A stretch of DNA of 64,000 nucleotides from Bacillus sp. Marseille-Q3570. Lineage in GTDB: Bacteria > Bacillota > Bacilli > Bacillales > Fictibacillaceae. The translations under genes were made by a program, and so were the position numbers. The notes below the pieces were generated by a model. It ran no database searches, was not told the DNA's origin, and saw only the letters and a list, made by a program, of their open reading frames with translations. The stretch is from positions 310,001 to 374,000 of the forward strand of contig NZ_CAMGYZ010000002.1 of NCBI RefSeq assembly GCF_946151055.1, read 5' to 3'. This document shows, piece by piece, positions 51,354-59,212 of the stretch (positions within the stretch are counted from its first letter, which is position 1; every line of letters begins with the position of its first letter).

Positions 51354-51367
51354 CCAAAACGTTTCGG
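51354..51367 (-). promoter_or_regulatory. LacI-type operator at the regulator's own gene
   Basis: CCAAAACGTTTCGG overlaps the ribosome binding region of the lacI-type gene and differs at one position from the perfect dyad at 50291. It implies autoregulation. Confidence 0.75.
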
Positions 51368-51510
51368 ATTCTTTCTTTCACTCATCTTACTCTTTATTGG
51401 ATACGCTTTCAACCCCTCATTTTCAGAAAAATCATTTTTATATGACAGGGATTGGTTACGGCCAACATAATTATGGAAGCTAATCCAAAAAATGATTGCC
51501 ATTAGACTTG

Positions 51511-51635
51511 AATTGTTTTATTATTATAAATAATCAAACAATTTAATAGGACATTTATTGTCTTTGGGTAGAGATGAGGAGAACCCTGTGAGCAATAAAG
51601 TGTATTACATCTTTATGTAGTACTTTTTATTGTTC
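51511..51635. promoter_or_regulatory. Two large palindromes in the divergent gap before the UgpB-like operon
   Basis: Palindrome 1 (51511-51543) has 15-bp arms with 14 of 15 matches around ATA, arms beginning AATTGTTT. Palindrome 2 (51590-51635) has 21-bp arms with 17 of 21 matches around CTTT. The gap 51344-51819 (476 bases) has no gene; it also has repeat C remnants at 51738-51765 and AAAGGAGG before ATG 51820. Confidence 0.6.
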
Positions 51636-51819
51636 ATGGGGATTTATTTATTTAAATGATGGCTTTGTTATTCTTATTTGTTGATTTTAACGAAATCCCC
51701 CTCCCTTTATGCGGGCGATACATAGTGTCCTCACGCTTATCCGTAGGAGTGCCGGAAATTTCGACTTGTAAATCAACAACTAAGACTAAATTATAAAAGC
51801 AATTAAAGGAGGAGTATGA

Positions 51820-53094
51820 ATGAGGGTCAAGTATTTGTCATTACTCACTGCATTGCTCATTGTTCTGGCAGCTTGCAGCAGTGGAGGATCGCAGGATGAA
51901 GTTACAGAGATCGACTTTTGGTTCCCCGTTGCTGTCGGAGGTGATGTAGCCAAGATCGTCGATGGTTTGGTTGCCGACTTTGAAAAGGAGAATCCTGATA
52001 TCAAAGTCAATCCGAGATACGGTGGTAGCTATGCCGAGACGATGACACAGGTAATGGCCTCCGTACAAGGAGGAAATCCCCCTGAGTTAGCGGTATTATT
52101 TTCAATCGATTTATTTACATTGCTTGAAAATGATGTCATCGAAGAGATGACACCATTGTTTGATGAAGAATATTTCAATGACTTCTATGATGCCTTTATG
52201 GCGAACTCGAAGATCGGCGACCAGGTTTGGAGTCTACCATTCCAGAGAAGCACCATCGTCCTTTATTACAATAAAGATGCTTTTGAAGAGGCTGCTCTTG
52301 ACCCCGAAGCTCCACCTGAAACATGGGATGATCTAGTTGAATATAGTAAAAAGTTGACTATTAATGGCGGTAAGGATCAATGGGGTCTCGAAATCCCGAG
52401 TACCGGTTATCAATATTGGATGTTCCAGGCACTCGCTTTACAGACAGAGAGTAATATCATGTCAGAAGACGGAAAAGAAACCTATTTTGAAGCACCCTAC
52501 GCTAAAGAAGCAATGCAATTCTATCTCGACTTAAGTAAAGAACATAAGGTCATGCCTGAAGGTACGATTGAATGGGCGACTGTTCCATCTGACTTCTTAA
52601 GCGGAAGAACAGCAATGATGTACCACACTACTGGCAACTTGACCAATGTCAAACAAAATGCAGAATTCGATTTCGGCGTGGCATACTTACCGGCGAATAA
52701 CCAGTATGGTTCTCCAACTGGAGGCGGGAACATCTATTTGTTCAAGGACCTGCCGGAAGAAAATAAAGAGGCTGCGATCAAGTTCATGAAGTTTTTGACT
52801 GAACCTGAACGTGTAGCTCAATGGTCCATCGACACCGGTTATGTGGCTACAAGGGAATCTGCTTACGAGACTGATAAATTGAAAGATTATGTTGAGGAGT
52901 TCCCTCAGGCGATCATTGCACGTGAACAGCTTGAGTATGCGGATAGTGAATTGGCGACTTACCAGAACGGTGAAGTGCAGAAAATCTTCAACGATGCCAT
53001 ACAGTCGATCCTGACTGGAAAAAACAGTGTTGACGAAGGTATGGAAAAAGCTCAACAAGAAGCAGAAAAAGTTTTGGAACCTTTCCAGGACTAG
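51820..53094 (+). CDS. UgpB-like ABC transporter substrate-binding lipoprotein
   Basis: The 424-residue precursor has a lipoprotein signal with lipobox VLAAC (Cys19). The mature protein is a family 1 binding protein, closest in style to UgpB-type glycerol-phosphate or glycerophosphodiester binders: EIDFWFPVAVGG near 30, YGGSYAETM near 66, PFQRSTIVLYYNK near 143 and GGGNIYLF near 303. It is first in a five-gene set with two permeases, an MBL hydrolase and a NagD-like phosphatase. The ligand may be a phosphorylated or ordinary sugar. Confidence 0.88.
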   Translation: MRVKYLSLLTALLIVLAACSSGGSQDEVTEIDFWFPVAVGGDVAKIVDGLVADFEKENPDIKVNPRYGGSYAETMTQVMASVQGGNPPELAVLFSIDLFTLLENDVIEEMTPLFDEEYFNDFYDAFMANSKIGDQVWSLPFQRSTIVLYYNKDAFEEAALDPEAPPETWDDLVEYSKKLTINGGKDQWGLEIPSTGYQYWMFQALALQTESNIMSEDGKETYFEAPYAKEAMQFYLDLSKEHKVMPEGTIEWATVPSDFLSGRTAMMYHTTGNLTNVKQNAEFDFGVAYLPANNQYGSPTGGGNIYLFKDLPEENKEAAIKFMKFLTEPERVAQWSIDTGYVATRESAYETDKLKDYVEEFPQAIIAREQLEYADSELATYQNGEVQKIFNDAIQSILTGKNSVDEGMEKAQQEAEKVLEPFQD

Positions 53095-53176
53095 AATAGA
53101 AAACTAAGGGGAGCTCAAATTAGAGTTGAATATTTTGGGCTTCTCTTTACTAAAGATTGGAGGTTTCAGAGGGCTA

Positions 53177-54115
53177 ATGGCTAACAAACAATATACACCT
53201 TTAGGTAAACCGATGGCTATCAAACAAAAGACGCCCAGAAGAAAACTCAGTTTCAGTTTCAAGCAGAATATGTTCGCCTATTTACTTTTGTTCCCATCGT
53301 TTATCTTCCTATCATTATTCACCTTTTATCCGACGCTTAAATCGATACATCTAAGTTTTTACAGCGGTCCGATGACACGTTTGCAATATTCTGGTCTGGA
53401 GCAATATAAAGAGGTTTTCACAGATGATATTTTCAGGAAGGTCATGTTGAATAACATCATTTTCGTGATTGGAACTGTTCCAACAAGTTTATTCCTGGCC
53501 ATGTATTTAGCGGTTTGGCTGAACAAAAAGATGGCCGGCAGTGCCTTGCTGAGAACATCATTTTTTTACCCTACCGTAATCCCGCTGATCGCTGTGGCGA
53601 ATATCTGGCTATTCATCTACACCCCACAATACGGCCTATTGGAAAAGTTCTTGAATGCCGTTGGTGCGGATGGACCTAATTGGTTAGGAAGCCAAAGTAC
53701 AGTCATGATAGCGATGATCATCATGATCATATGGAAAGATACCGGGTTCTTTATGATTTTTTATTTAGCTGGTTTGCAAAATTTGCCGAAAGATGTTTAT
53801 GAAGCTGCCATGATTGAAGGTGCAAAACCATTTCAAATATTCCGGCATATCACCTTCCCTTTACTGATGCCGACAACATTGTTTGTCATGATCGTGGCGA
53901 TCACAAATGCGTTCAAAAACGTTGATCATCTCTATATCATGACCAAAGGCGGGCCTGATAATGCCAGTAATCTGTTACTCTACCATATTTACGAAGTCGC
54001 CTTTACGAATTGGGATCTTGGTAAAGCTGCGGTCTTGACAGTGGTACTGATTCTCGTCCTTTTAGGCATAACTGCTTTCAATTATTTATTCCTGGACAAG
54101 AAAATCCATTACTGA
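53177..54115 (+). CDS. UgpA/MalF-like ABC transporter permease
   Basis: I start at ATG 53177 (312 residues), with AGAGGG close upstream; a TTG at 53126 with GGGGAG is an alternative that adds 17 residues. After a basic N-terminal tail there are six helices and the EAA loop YEAAMIEGAKPFQIFRHITFP near 220. It lies 82 bases after the binding-protein gene. Confidence 0.9.
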   Translation: MANKQYTPLGKPMAIKQKTPRRKLSFSFKQNMFAYLLLFPSFIFLSLFTFYPTLKSIHLSFYSGPMTRLQYSGLEQYKEVFTDDIFRKVMLNNIIFVIGTVPTSLFLAMYLAVWLNKKMAGSALLRTSFFYPTVIPLIAVANIWLFIYTPQYGLLEKFLNAVGADGPNWLGSQSTVMIAMIIMIIWKDTGFFMIFYLAGLQNLPKDVYEAAMIEGAKPFQIFRHITFPLLMPTTLFVMIVAITNAFKNVDHLYIMTKGGPDNASNLLLYHIYEVAFTNWDLGKAAVLTVVLILVLLGITAFNYLFLDKKIHY

Positions 54116-54129
54116 GGGGAGGGCTTCCA

Positions 54130-54942
54130 TTGTATAAAAGAATCAATTATTCAATCATCATCATTTTAGGCATCGTTTTCTTCATTCCGTTGTTATGGGT
54201 TTTCATAACCTCATTTTCTACGAGTAAGGAAGTGATCGGCAGCTCTTTCCCTCTCTGGGTGTCCAATCCTACTCTACAGAATTACATAGATGCGTGGAAT
54301 ACTGCTCCATTTCTCACGTATTATTTCAATACGTTCGTCATCGTCTTCGGCATCTTGATTGTTCAGTTATTTACAATCACCCTGGCCGCTTATGCATTTG
54401 CGCGAGTGAATTTCAGAGGGAAGAATCTGTTGTTCATCCTTTTCTTACTCCAATTGATGATTCAGCCTGAGATTCTGTTATTTCCAAACTATCAAGTTAT
54501 GAGTCAACTAGGGTTGGTCGATTCGAAACTAGCTGTGATGCTCCCATACTGGGCTTCAGCCTTTGGTGTGTTTTTATTAAGACAAACCTTCAAACAGGTT
54601 CCATTCGATCTGGATGAAGCATCAAAAATCGATGGATGCAAATGGTGGCAAACGTTATGGCATGTTTATGTCCCCTCGGCAAAACCGACCTATATCGCCT
54701 TTGCACTGGTTTCTGTCAGCCACCACTGGAGTAACTTCATGTGGCCGTTGATCATTACAAACTCTGATGAAAATCGTCCCTTGACCGTAGGGCTGGCTAA
54801 ATTCGCCCAATCCTATGAAACAGGAGCTCAGTGGGGGATGGTGACTGCAGGGACAGTCATGGTCATTTTCCCTTTATTAATTGCATTTTTCATCTTCCAA
54901 AAGCAATTCGTGTCCAGTTTCATGCACTCTGGAATCAAATAG
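54130..54942 (+). CDS. UgpE/MalG-like ABC transporter permease
   Basis: The 270-residue permease starts at TTG 54130 behind GAGGGGAGGG. It has six helices and the EAA loop DEASKIDGCKWWQTLWHVYVP near 165-185. It begins 14 bases after the first permease. As in the other importer no ATPase gene is present. Confidence 0.9.
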   Translation: MYKRINYSIIIILGIVFFIPLLWVFITSFSTSKEVIGSSFPLWVSNPTLQNYIDAWNTAPFLTYYFNTFVIVFGILIVQLFTITLAAYAFARVNFRGKNLLFILFLLQLMIQPEILLFPNYQVMSQLGLVDSKLAVMLPYWASAFGVFLLRQTFKQVPFDLDEASKIDGCKWWQTLWHVYVPSAKPTYIAFALVSVSHHWSNFMWPLIITNSDENRPLTVGLAKFAQSYETGAQWGMVTAGTVMVIFPLLIAFFIFQKQFVSSFMHSGIK

Positions 54943-54953
54943 GTGGTGTTTAA

Positions 54954-55697
54954 ATGGAGATTTATTTTCTAGGGACCGGGAGTGCCTATCCTGGCAAGGG
55001 ACGGGACAATACCTCCCTTTGCCTTTCTGATAAGGATCACCAGGTGTTGATTGATGTTAGTGGCAATCCGTGTAGGAAGTTGAAAGAAATGAATATCGGA
55101 TTACAAGACCTTGATTCTGTCATATTCACGCATTTTCATATCGACCATATCTATGGCCTCCCTTCTCTATTATGGGGAATGTGGCTGGATGGACGTCAGA
55201 AGCCATTGTCGATTTATTGCGATGATAGGAATGAGGCAAAGCTTAACCAGTGGTTGGACACAATAGCTGTCGATGATTGGGGGATCAATTTTCCGATACA
55301 TGTAAAAACCTTCAATGGCGATCATGTTGAAGAGCTGATCAAGGTTGAAAATTTGCATATTTCCTGTTTCCCAGCACTTCACTCTGTTCCCACCATCGGA
55401 TTAGAAATAAAATCTGCGGGAAAAACAATCGTTTATTCAGGAGACAGTGAGGTAAATTCACACATCCAGGCATATGAATATATCGATGTGTTGATTCATG
55501 AAACGACATCCGCTAAAGAGATCGATCCAAACCATACGAGCTTACCAGAAATCGTGGATTACTACAATCTAGATTCAATTGGTAGAGTGGTTTTAGTTCA
55601 TCTTAGCGATGGAGAACCGTATGATGATGAGCTCTCACGACTGAAAATTAGAAGCAAGGTCGAAAAAGCTGAAGAGATGATGTGTATTGAATTATAA
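54954..55697 (+). CDS. RNase Z-like MBL-fold hydrolase, possible phosphodiesterase
   Basis: The 247-residue protein starts 11 bases after the permease, behind AGGTGGTG. The start FLGTGSAYPGKGRDNTS and the zinc motif THFHIDHIYGLPSLL (about 60-74) are RNase Z/PhnP-like. Further ligands are at FPALHS, SGDSEV, HTS and VHLSDG. These enzymes cleave phosphodiesters or cyclic phosphates; being encoded in an importer operon, it may open an imported phosphodiester before the NagD-like phosphatase acts. That order is inferred. Confidence 0.85.
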   Translation: MEIYFLGTGSAYPGKGRDNTSLCLSDKDHQVLIDVSGNPCRKLKEMNIGLQDLDSVIFTHFHIDHIYGLPSLLWGMWLDGRQKPLSIYCDDRNEAKLNQWLDTIAVDDWGINFPIHVKTFNGDHVEELIKVENLHISCFPALHSVPTIGLEIKSAGKTIVYSGDSEVNSHIQAYEYIDVLIHETTSAKEIDPNHTSLPEIVDYYNLDSIGRVVLVHLSDGEPYDDELSRLKIRSKVEKAEEMMCIEL

Positions 55698-55807
55698 GTT
55701 GTCTTATCATTGATTGATCCGCGAGCTTTCACGCTTGAGTATCGATCGAACAAAGTCTTTAACAGGGCTTATAAAAAAGAATACCATGCAAGGTTAGAGA
55801 ACTGGAG

Positions 55808-55870
55808 AATCCCTTGGGCAATGAATGATCCAATTTTTGAATTGGGTTATTTTGTGAAGCTCAAGGGATT
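55808..55870 (+). promoter_or_regulatory. Nested hairpin in front of the NagD-like gene
   Basis: AATCCCTTG (55808-55816) pairs with CAAGGGATT (55862-55870), and CCAATT with AATTGG inside. ATTTTATTG follows, too weak for a typical terminator. It may be a poorly efficient terminator, an attenuator or an mRNA processing site, and lies in the 197-base gap 55698-55894. Confidence 0.5.
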
Positions 55871-55894
55871 ATTTTATTGATAATGGAGGAAGAG

Positions 55895-56680
55895 ATGAGA
55901 GAAATCAAAGGATATATTTTTGATTTGGATGGAACGATCTACCTTGGTAATCAGTTGATAAAAGGCGCTGATAAAGTAATTAACACCCTTCAACAAGAAG
56001 GAAAGCAAATCTTGTTTCTCACCAATAAAACTATCGAATCCAGAAAGAAGTACGTAGAAAAGCTGAAAAACTTCAATATTGATGTGACGATCGACAATAT
56101 TTTGAACCCTACCGTTACATTGATCAACTACTTGAATAACAACCACCCAGCCTCGAAACTTTATATCATAGGTGAACAGATCATCAAGGATGAAATCCAG
56201 CTTGCAGGGTTTCCAATCGCACTTTCACCTGAAGAAACAGATATTGTGATCCTTTCTTGGGATCGGGATTTTCATTATGATCATTTGAACTTTGCTTATC
56301 AGGCCGTAAAAAATGGCGCAAAGACCATTGCCACCAACCCTGATCGAACGTGTCCAGTTGAATTTGGTGAGGTGCCGGATTGCGCAGGAATGATCGGAGC
56401 TTTGGAAAGCGTCACAGGAAAGAAAATTGATTTACAGATAGGGAAACCATCTATAATAACCGTTGAAGCTGCAATCGATATTCTCAAGTTATCTCCGGAT
56501 CAGTGTGTTATGATCGGAGACCGGATTGAAACAGATATCCGGATGGGAATCGAGGCTGGGATGAAAACCGTACTAGTCCTTTCTGGCGTTACTCGTGCAC
56601 AAGATGTACCACGTGCTGATTGGCAGCCGGATCATGTATTTTCATCAGTGAAAGGGCTATTGTTCAATAAAGTGCTTTAA
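55895..56680 (+). CDS. NagD-like HAD-IIA phosphatase
   Basis: I start at ATG 55895 (261 residues), behind TGGAGGAAGAG. The HAD motifs are FDLDGTIYLG (about 8-17), LTNK near 42, the Lys in IGKPS near 188 and IGDRIETDIRMG near 212. A C2 cap lies between. The family includes NagD, AraL and glycerol-3-phosphate or PNP-like phosphatases. Next to a UgpB-like importer and an MBL phosphodiesterase it probably removes phosphate from the imported or processed sugar or polyol. Confidence 0.88.
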   Translation: MREIKGYIFDLDGTIYLGNQLIKGADKVINTLQQEGKQILFLTNKTIESRKKYVEKLKNFNIDVTIDNILNPTVTLINYLNNNHPASKLYIIGEQIIKDEIQLAGFPIALSPEETDIVILSWDRDFHYDHLNFAYQAVKNGAKTIATNPDRTCPVEFGEVPDCAGMIGALESVTGKKIDLQIGKPSIITVEAAIDILKLSPDQCVMIGDRIETDIRMGIEAGMKTVLVLSGVTRAQDVPRADWQPDHVFSSVKGLLFNKVL

Positions 56681-56960
56681 GCGAAAAGCGGACGTGGTGG
56701 GTTTTAGTCGAAGATCCTTATTAAAGTCGATGAACCTTTTAAAACCCGTTTCGATGTGGTCTCGCTTGGCTCGCTTTTCCCGCAGGAGTGTCGTAACTTT
56801 CGCTTAAAATCAACGAAATATAGTTATACAGAAAAAGAGCTCAGGTTTGAGGGCTCGGGGTCTCCATTCAACTTCTTTCTTATATTTTGTATGGATTAGA
56901 GGAAATGAGTAGTCTTCTTAGAACTTATTATAGATAAAAAGAGAAAAGGAGAAATAAAAA
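56681..56960. other. Intergenic region with repeat C copy
   Basis: These 280 bases contain repeat C (TGGCTCGCTTTTCCCGCAGG, 56767-56786, then AGTGTCGTAACTTTCGC) and AAAAGAGCTCAGG with weak symmetry. AAAGGAGAAA precedes GTG 56961. No gene is seen. Confidence 0.5.
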
Positions 56961-57917
56961 GTGAGTGATCAACTAATCCCGGCTATCATTGCTTTTGTAC
57001 TAGTCGCTGTTTTATCCCCGCTATTCATTTCTATCTTAAGAAAATTAAAGCTCCTTCAACCGATAAGGAAAGAACTTCCTTCCAATCATCAATTAAAAAA
57101 AGGTACTCCGTTAATGTTTGGGATGATTCTTTTTGTAGGAATTATCGTATCCATATTTTTTTCACCAACGCCATTAATGTATTTCTTGTCAATTACTTAC
57201 ATTCTATTTAGTTTTATTGGTTTTTTGGATGATTTTTGGAAAGCTTCACGCCAAGATCCTTTAGGGGTATCGGGAAAGACCAAGCTTATTTTGCAATTTC
57301 TTTTTACTGGTGCTTTGCTTTTCTACGTGATTAACGAACTAGGTGTAAACACCGTGATTCGTATTCATAAAAATTTCTCCTTTGATTTTCCCATGGTGCT
57401 ATATATCATTGTGATCACATTATTTGTTGTTGGTTCTGCAAATGCTATTAATTTTACGGATGGCTTGGACGGTCTTTTGGGAGTTGTTGCAATCCCTACA
57501 TATTTTTTCTTTTTTATGATTTCAGACAAATCAGAGGTGCAACTTTTTTGTTTGATCATGATTGGATGCTTACTCGGTTTTCTCATTTATAATTTATATC
57601 CTGCCAAAGCTTTTATGGGGGATACAGGATCATTAGCGATAGGGGGATCACTTTCATTTCTTGCCATTATTGAGAAAGTGGAGATTCTAATTCCGATTTT
57701 ATTCTTTATATATTTTGCTGAACAACTTTCGGTTATATTACAAGTTACTTCATTTAAACTTACACGTAAACGTATTTTCAGAATGACCCCGATTCACTTT
57801 CACTATGGCTTAAAATATGGGTGGTCTGAAAATACGATTGTCACGGTTTTTGGATTTATTTCTTGGTTTGGGGCTTTTATCTGTTTAGCTTATTGGAAAT
57901 TCATTCTCCACCCATAA
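56961..57917 (+). CDS. MraY-like phospho-N-acetylmuramoyl-pentapeptide transferase paralogue
   Basis: The 318-residue membrane protein starts at GTG 56961 behind AAAGGAG and has about ten helices. MraY motifs are present: FIGFLDDFWK near 85, AINFTDGLDGLLG near 155, LYPAKAFMGDTGSLAIGG near 212 and RMTPIHFHYG near 272. MraY makes lipid I for peptidoglycan. The usual mraY lies in the division-cell wall cluster; nothing of that cluster is here, so this is a stand-alone second copy. Its base composition is visibly more AT-rich than its neighbours, which suggests acquisition. A different sugar-phosphate substrate is possible. Confidence 0.85.
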   Translation: MSDQLIPAIIAFVLVAVLSPLFISILRKLKLLQPIRKELPSNHQLKKGTPLMFGMILFVGIIVSIFFSPTPLMYFLSITYILFSFIGFLDDFWKASRQDPLGVSGKTKLILQFLFTGALLFYVINELGVNTVIRIHKNFSFDFPMVLYIIVITLFVVGSANAINFTDGLDGLLGVVAIPTYFFFFMISDKSEVQLFCLIMIGCLLGFLIYNLYPAKAFMGDTGSLAIGGSLSFLAIIEKVEILIPILFFIYFAEQLSVILQVTSFKLTRKRIFRMTPIHFHYGLKYGWSENTIVTVFGFISWFGAFICLAYWKFILHP

Positions 57918-57954
57918 AAAAAGTGAGGGCGTAAACCTTCTTATACAAACGCCC
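57916..57954 (-). terminator. Terminator of the SDR gene at 58001
   Basis: On the minus strand GGGCGT and ACGCCC arms (57949-57954 and 57927-57932) are followed by CACTTTTTTT. On the plus strand the T run is missing, so it mainly serves the minus-strand gene. Confidence 0.75.
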
Positions 57955-58000
57955 CCGACTCTGGAATAAATCAGCTGGTACAATTGAACAAAAACAAGGA

Positions 58001-58735
58001 CTATCTTATATATCCTCCATTATTCAAATCAAATGTCGCCCCTGTGTAATGCTTAGATTTATCTGATAATAAGAAGATAACTGTATCAGCAACATCTTTA
58101 GGCGTTACTGGTGTATCGAGGAGTTGGTGATTTAAATACTCCTCTTTTCTCCAATCAGGTATTGTACCCATCATATCAGTATTAACCATGGTAGGCGCAA
58201 CAGCATTAACGCGGATATAAGGCGAGAAATTCATTGCATTACTCTTAGTTAAACCAAGTATGGCAGCTTTTGATACCCCATAAATTGCATCAGAACTGCC
58301 TTCTATACCTGACACTGAAGACATATTCACTACCACTCCCTTACGTTGGTTTTGAAGTAATTTACTCCCGAACATTTGTGAGAAATAGACACATCCCTTA
58401 ACGTTTATATCAAGGACTTCATCAATTTCGTCTACTTTATAATCAAGTATATTCTTTGCCAAATAAATCCCTGCATTATTTACTAAACTATCAACATCAG
58501 AATGTTCTGTTTTAACATATTCAAAAAATTCGGCAACCTCTTCATATTCACTTACATCTACCTGATATGTATGCAGAACATACTGGTCATCTGTTGACCG
58601 TTTTAACTCATGTAAGGAGGATTCATTAATATCACATGCAATTACTGAAGCTCCTTCAAGTAAACATTGTTTAACAGTTTCCTTTCCAATTCCAGAAGCT
58701 GCACCCGTTATTATTACTTTTCGATTTTTAAGCAC
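58001..58735 (-). CDS. Short-chain dehydrogenase/reductase
   Basis: The 244-residue classical SDR starts at GTG 58735 behind AGAGG. Motifs are TGAASGIG (about 10-17), NNAG near 87, Ser near 138 and YGVSK near 151, and the C-terminal ATFDLNNGGYIR is the usual substrate-loop end. It is AT-rich like the MraY paralogue and convergent with it. No pathway can be assigned. Confidence 0.88.
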   Translation of the reverse strand: MLKNRKVIITGAASGIGKETVKQCLLEGASVIACDINESSLHELKRSTDDQYVLHTYQVDVSEYEEVAEFFEYVKTEHSDVDSLVNNAGIYLAKNILDYKVDEIDEVLDINVKGCVYFSQMFGSKLLQNQRKGVVVNMSSVSGIEGSSDAIYGVSKAAILGLTKSNAMNFSPYIRVNAVAPTMVNTDMMGTIPDWRKEEYLNHQLLDTPVTPKDVADTVIFLLSDKSKHYTGATFDLNNGGYIR

Positions 58736-58982
58736 TAATAAAATCCTCTCACCTTTTTACTTCCTCATTTAAATTGTATCATGAGTGTCACCCATTTCTC
58801 ATTTCAACTAACCCACTGATTTTAAATATTTGACGTGAAGATCGTTCAAGAACATAGACCTATTTAAAAAGAACACCTTCTTATAAAAGAACAGCGCCCG
58901 AAAAAGGAGGATCGATCTAATTTCTGATTAATAATCTTCAAGAAAAAGTCCCCGATTGAGGAAGAATGACTCATTTATAAAA

Positions 58983-59119
58983 CCTAACGGACACAGGAGA
59001 CCTTATTTGCTCCAAAATCATCAAATACAATCGACTTTTTTACGAATAACGTCTCTGGTGTCCGTTAGCATACTGAAATTGGCTTTTTTGTCACAAATAA
59101 CGGCTCTCCTGTCCGTTAA
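58983..59119. repeat. Dyad array of 26-bp TTAACGGACAC units (3 units)
   Basis: One plus unit (TAACGGACACAGGAGACCTT, 58985) faces two minus units ending TCCGTTAG (59061) and TCCGTTAA (59112), 51 bases apart. A fourth unit is missing. The gap 58736-59212 (477 bases) has no gene. Confidence 0.85.
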
Positions 59120-59212
59120 GCCCCATCTGCATTCCTTCTTCAACAATCCTGCCCTTCGTTTTATAAGGTCAGACCTCGTCGTTAGTTACACCCGTTTTTT
59201 TTATATCATCAA

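Noticed and set aside
5168-59119. Interpretation of the spaced repeats as CRISPR arrays
   Set aside because: Units are short and degenerate, half are inverted in the 51-bp class, and the 21-bp class leaves only about 12 bases between cores. No cas genes are present.
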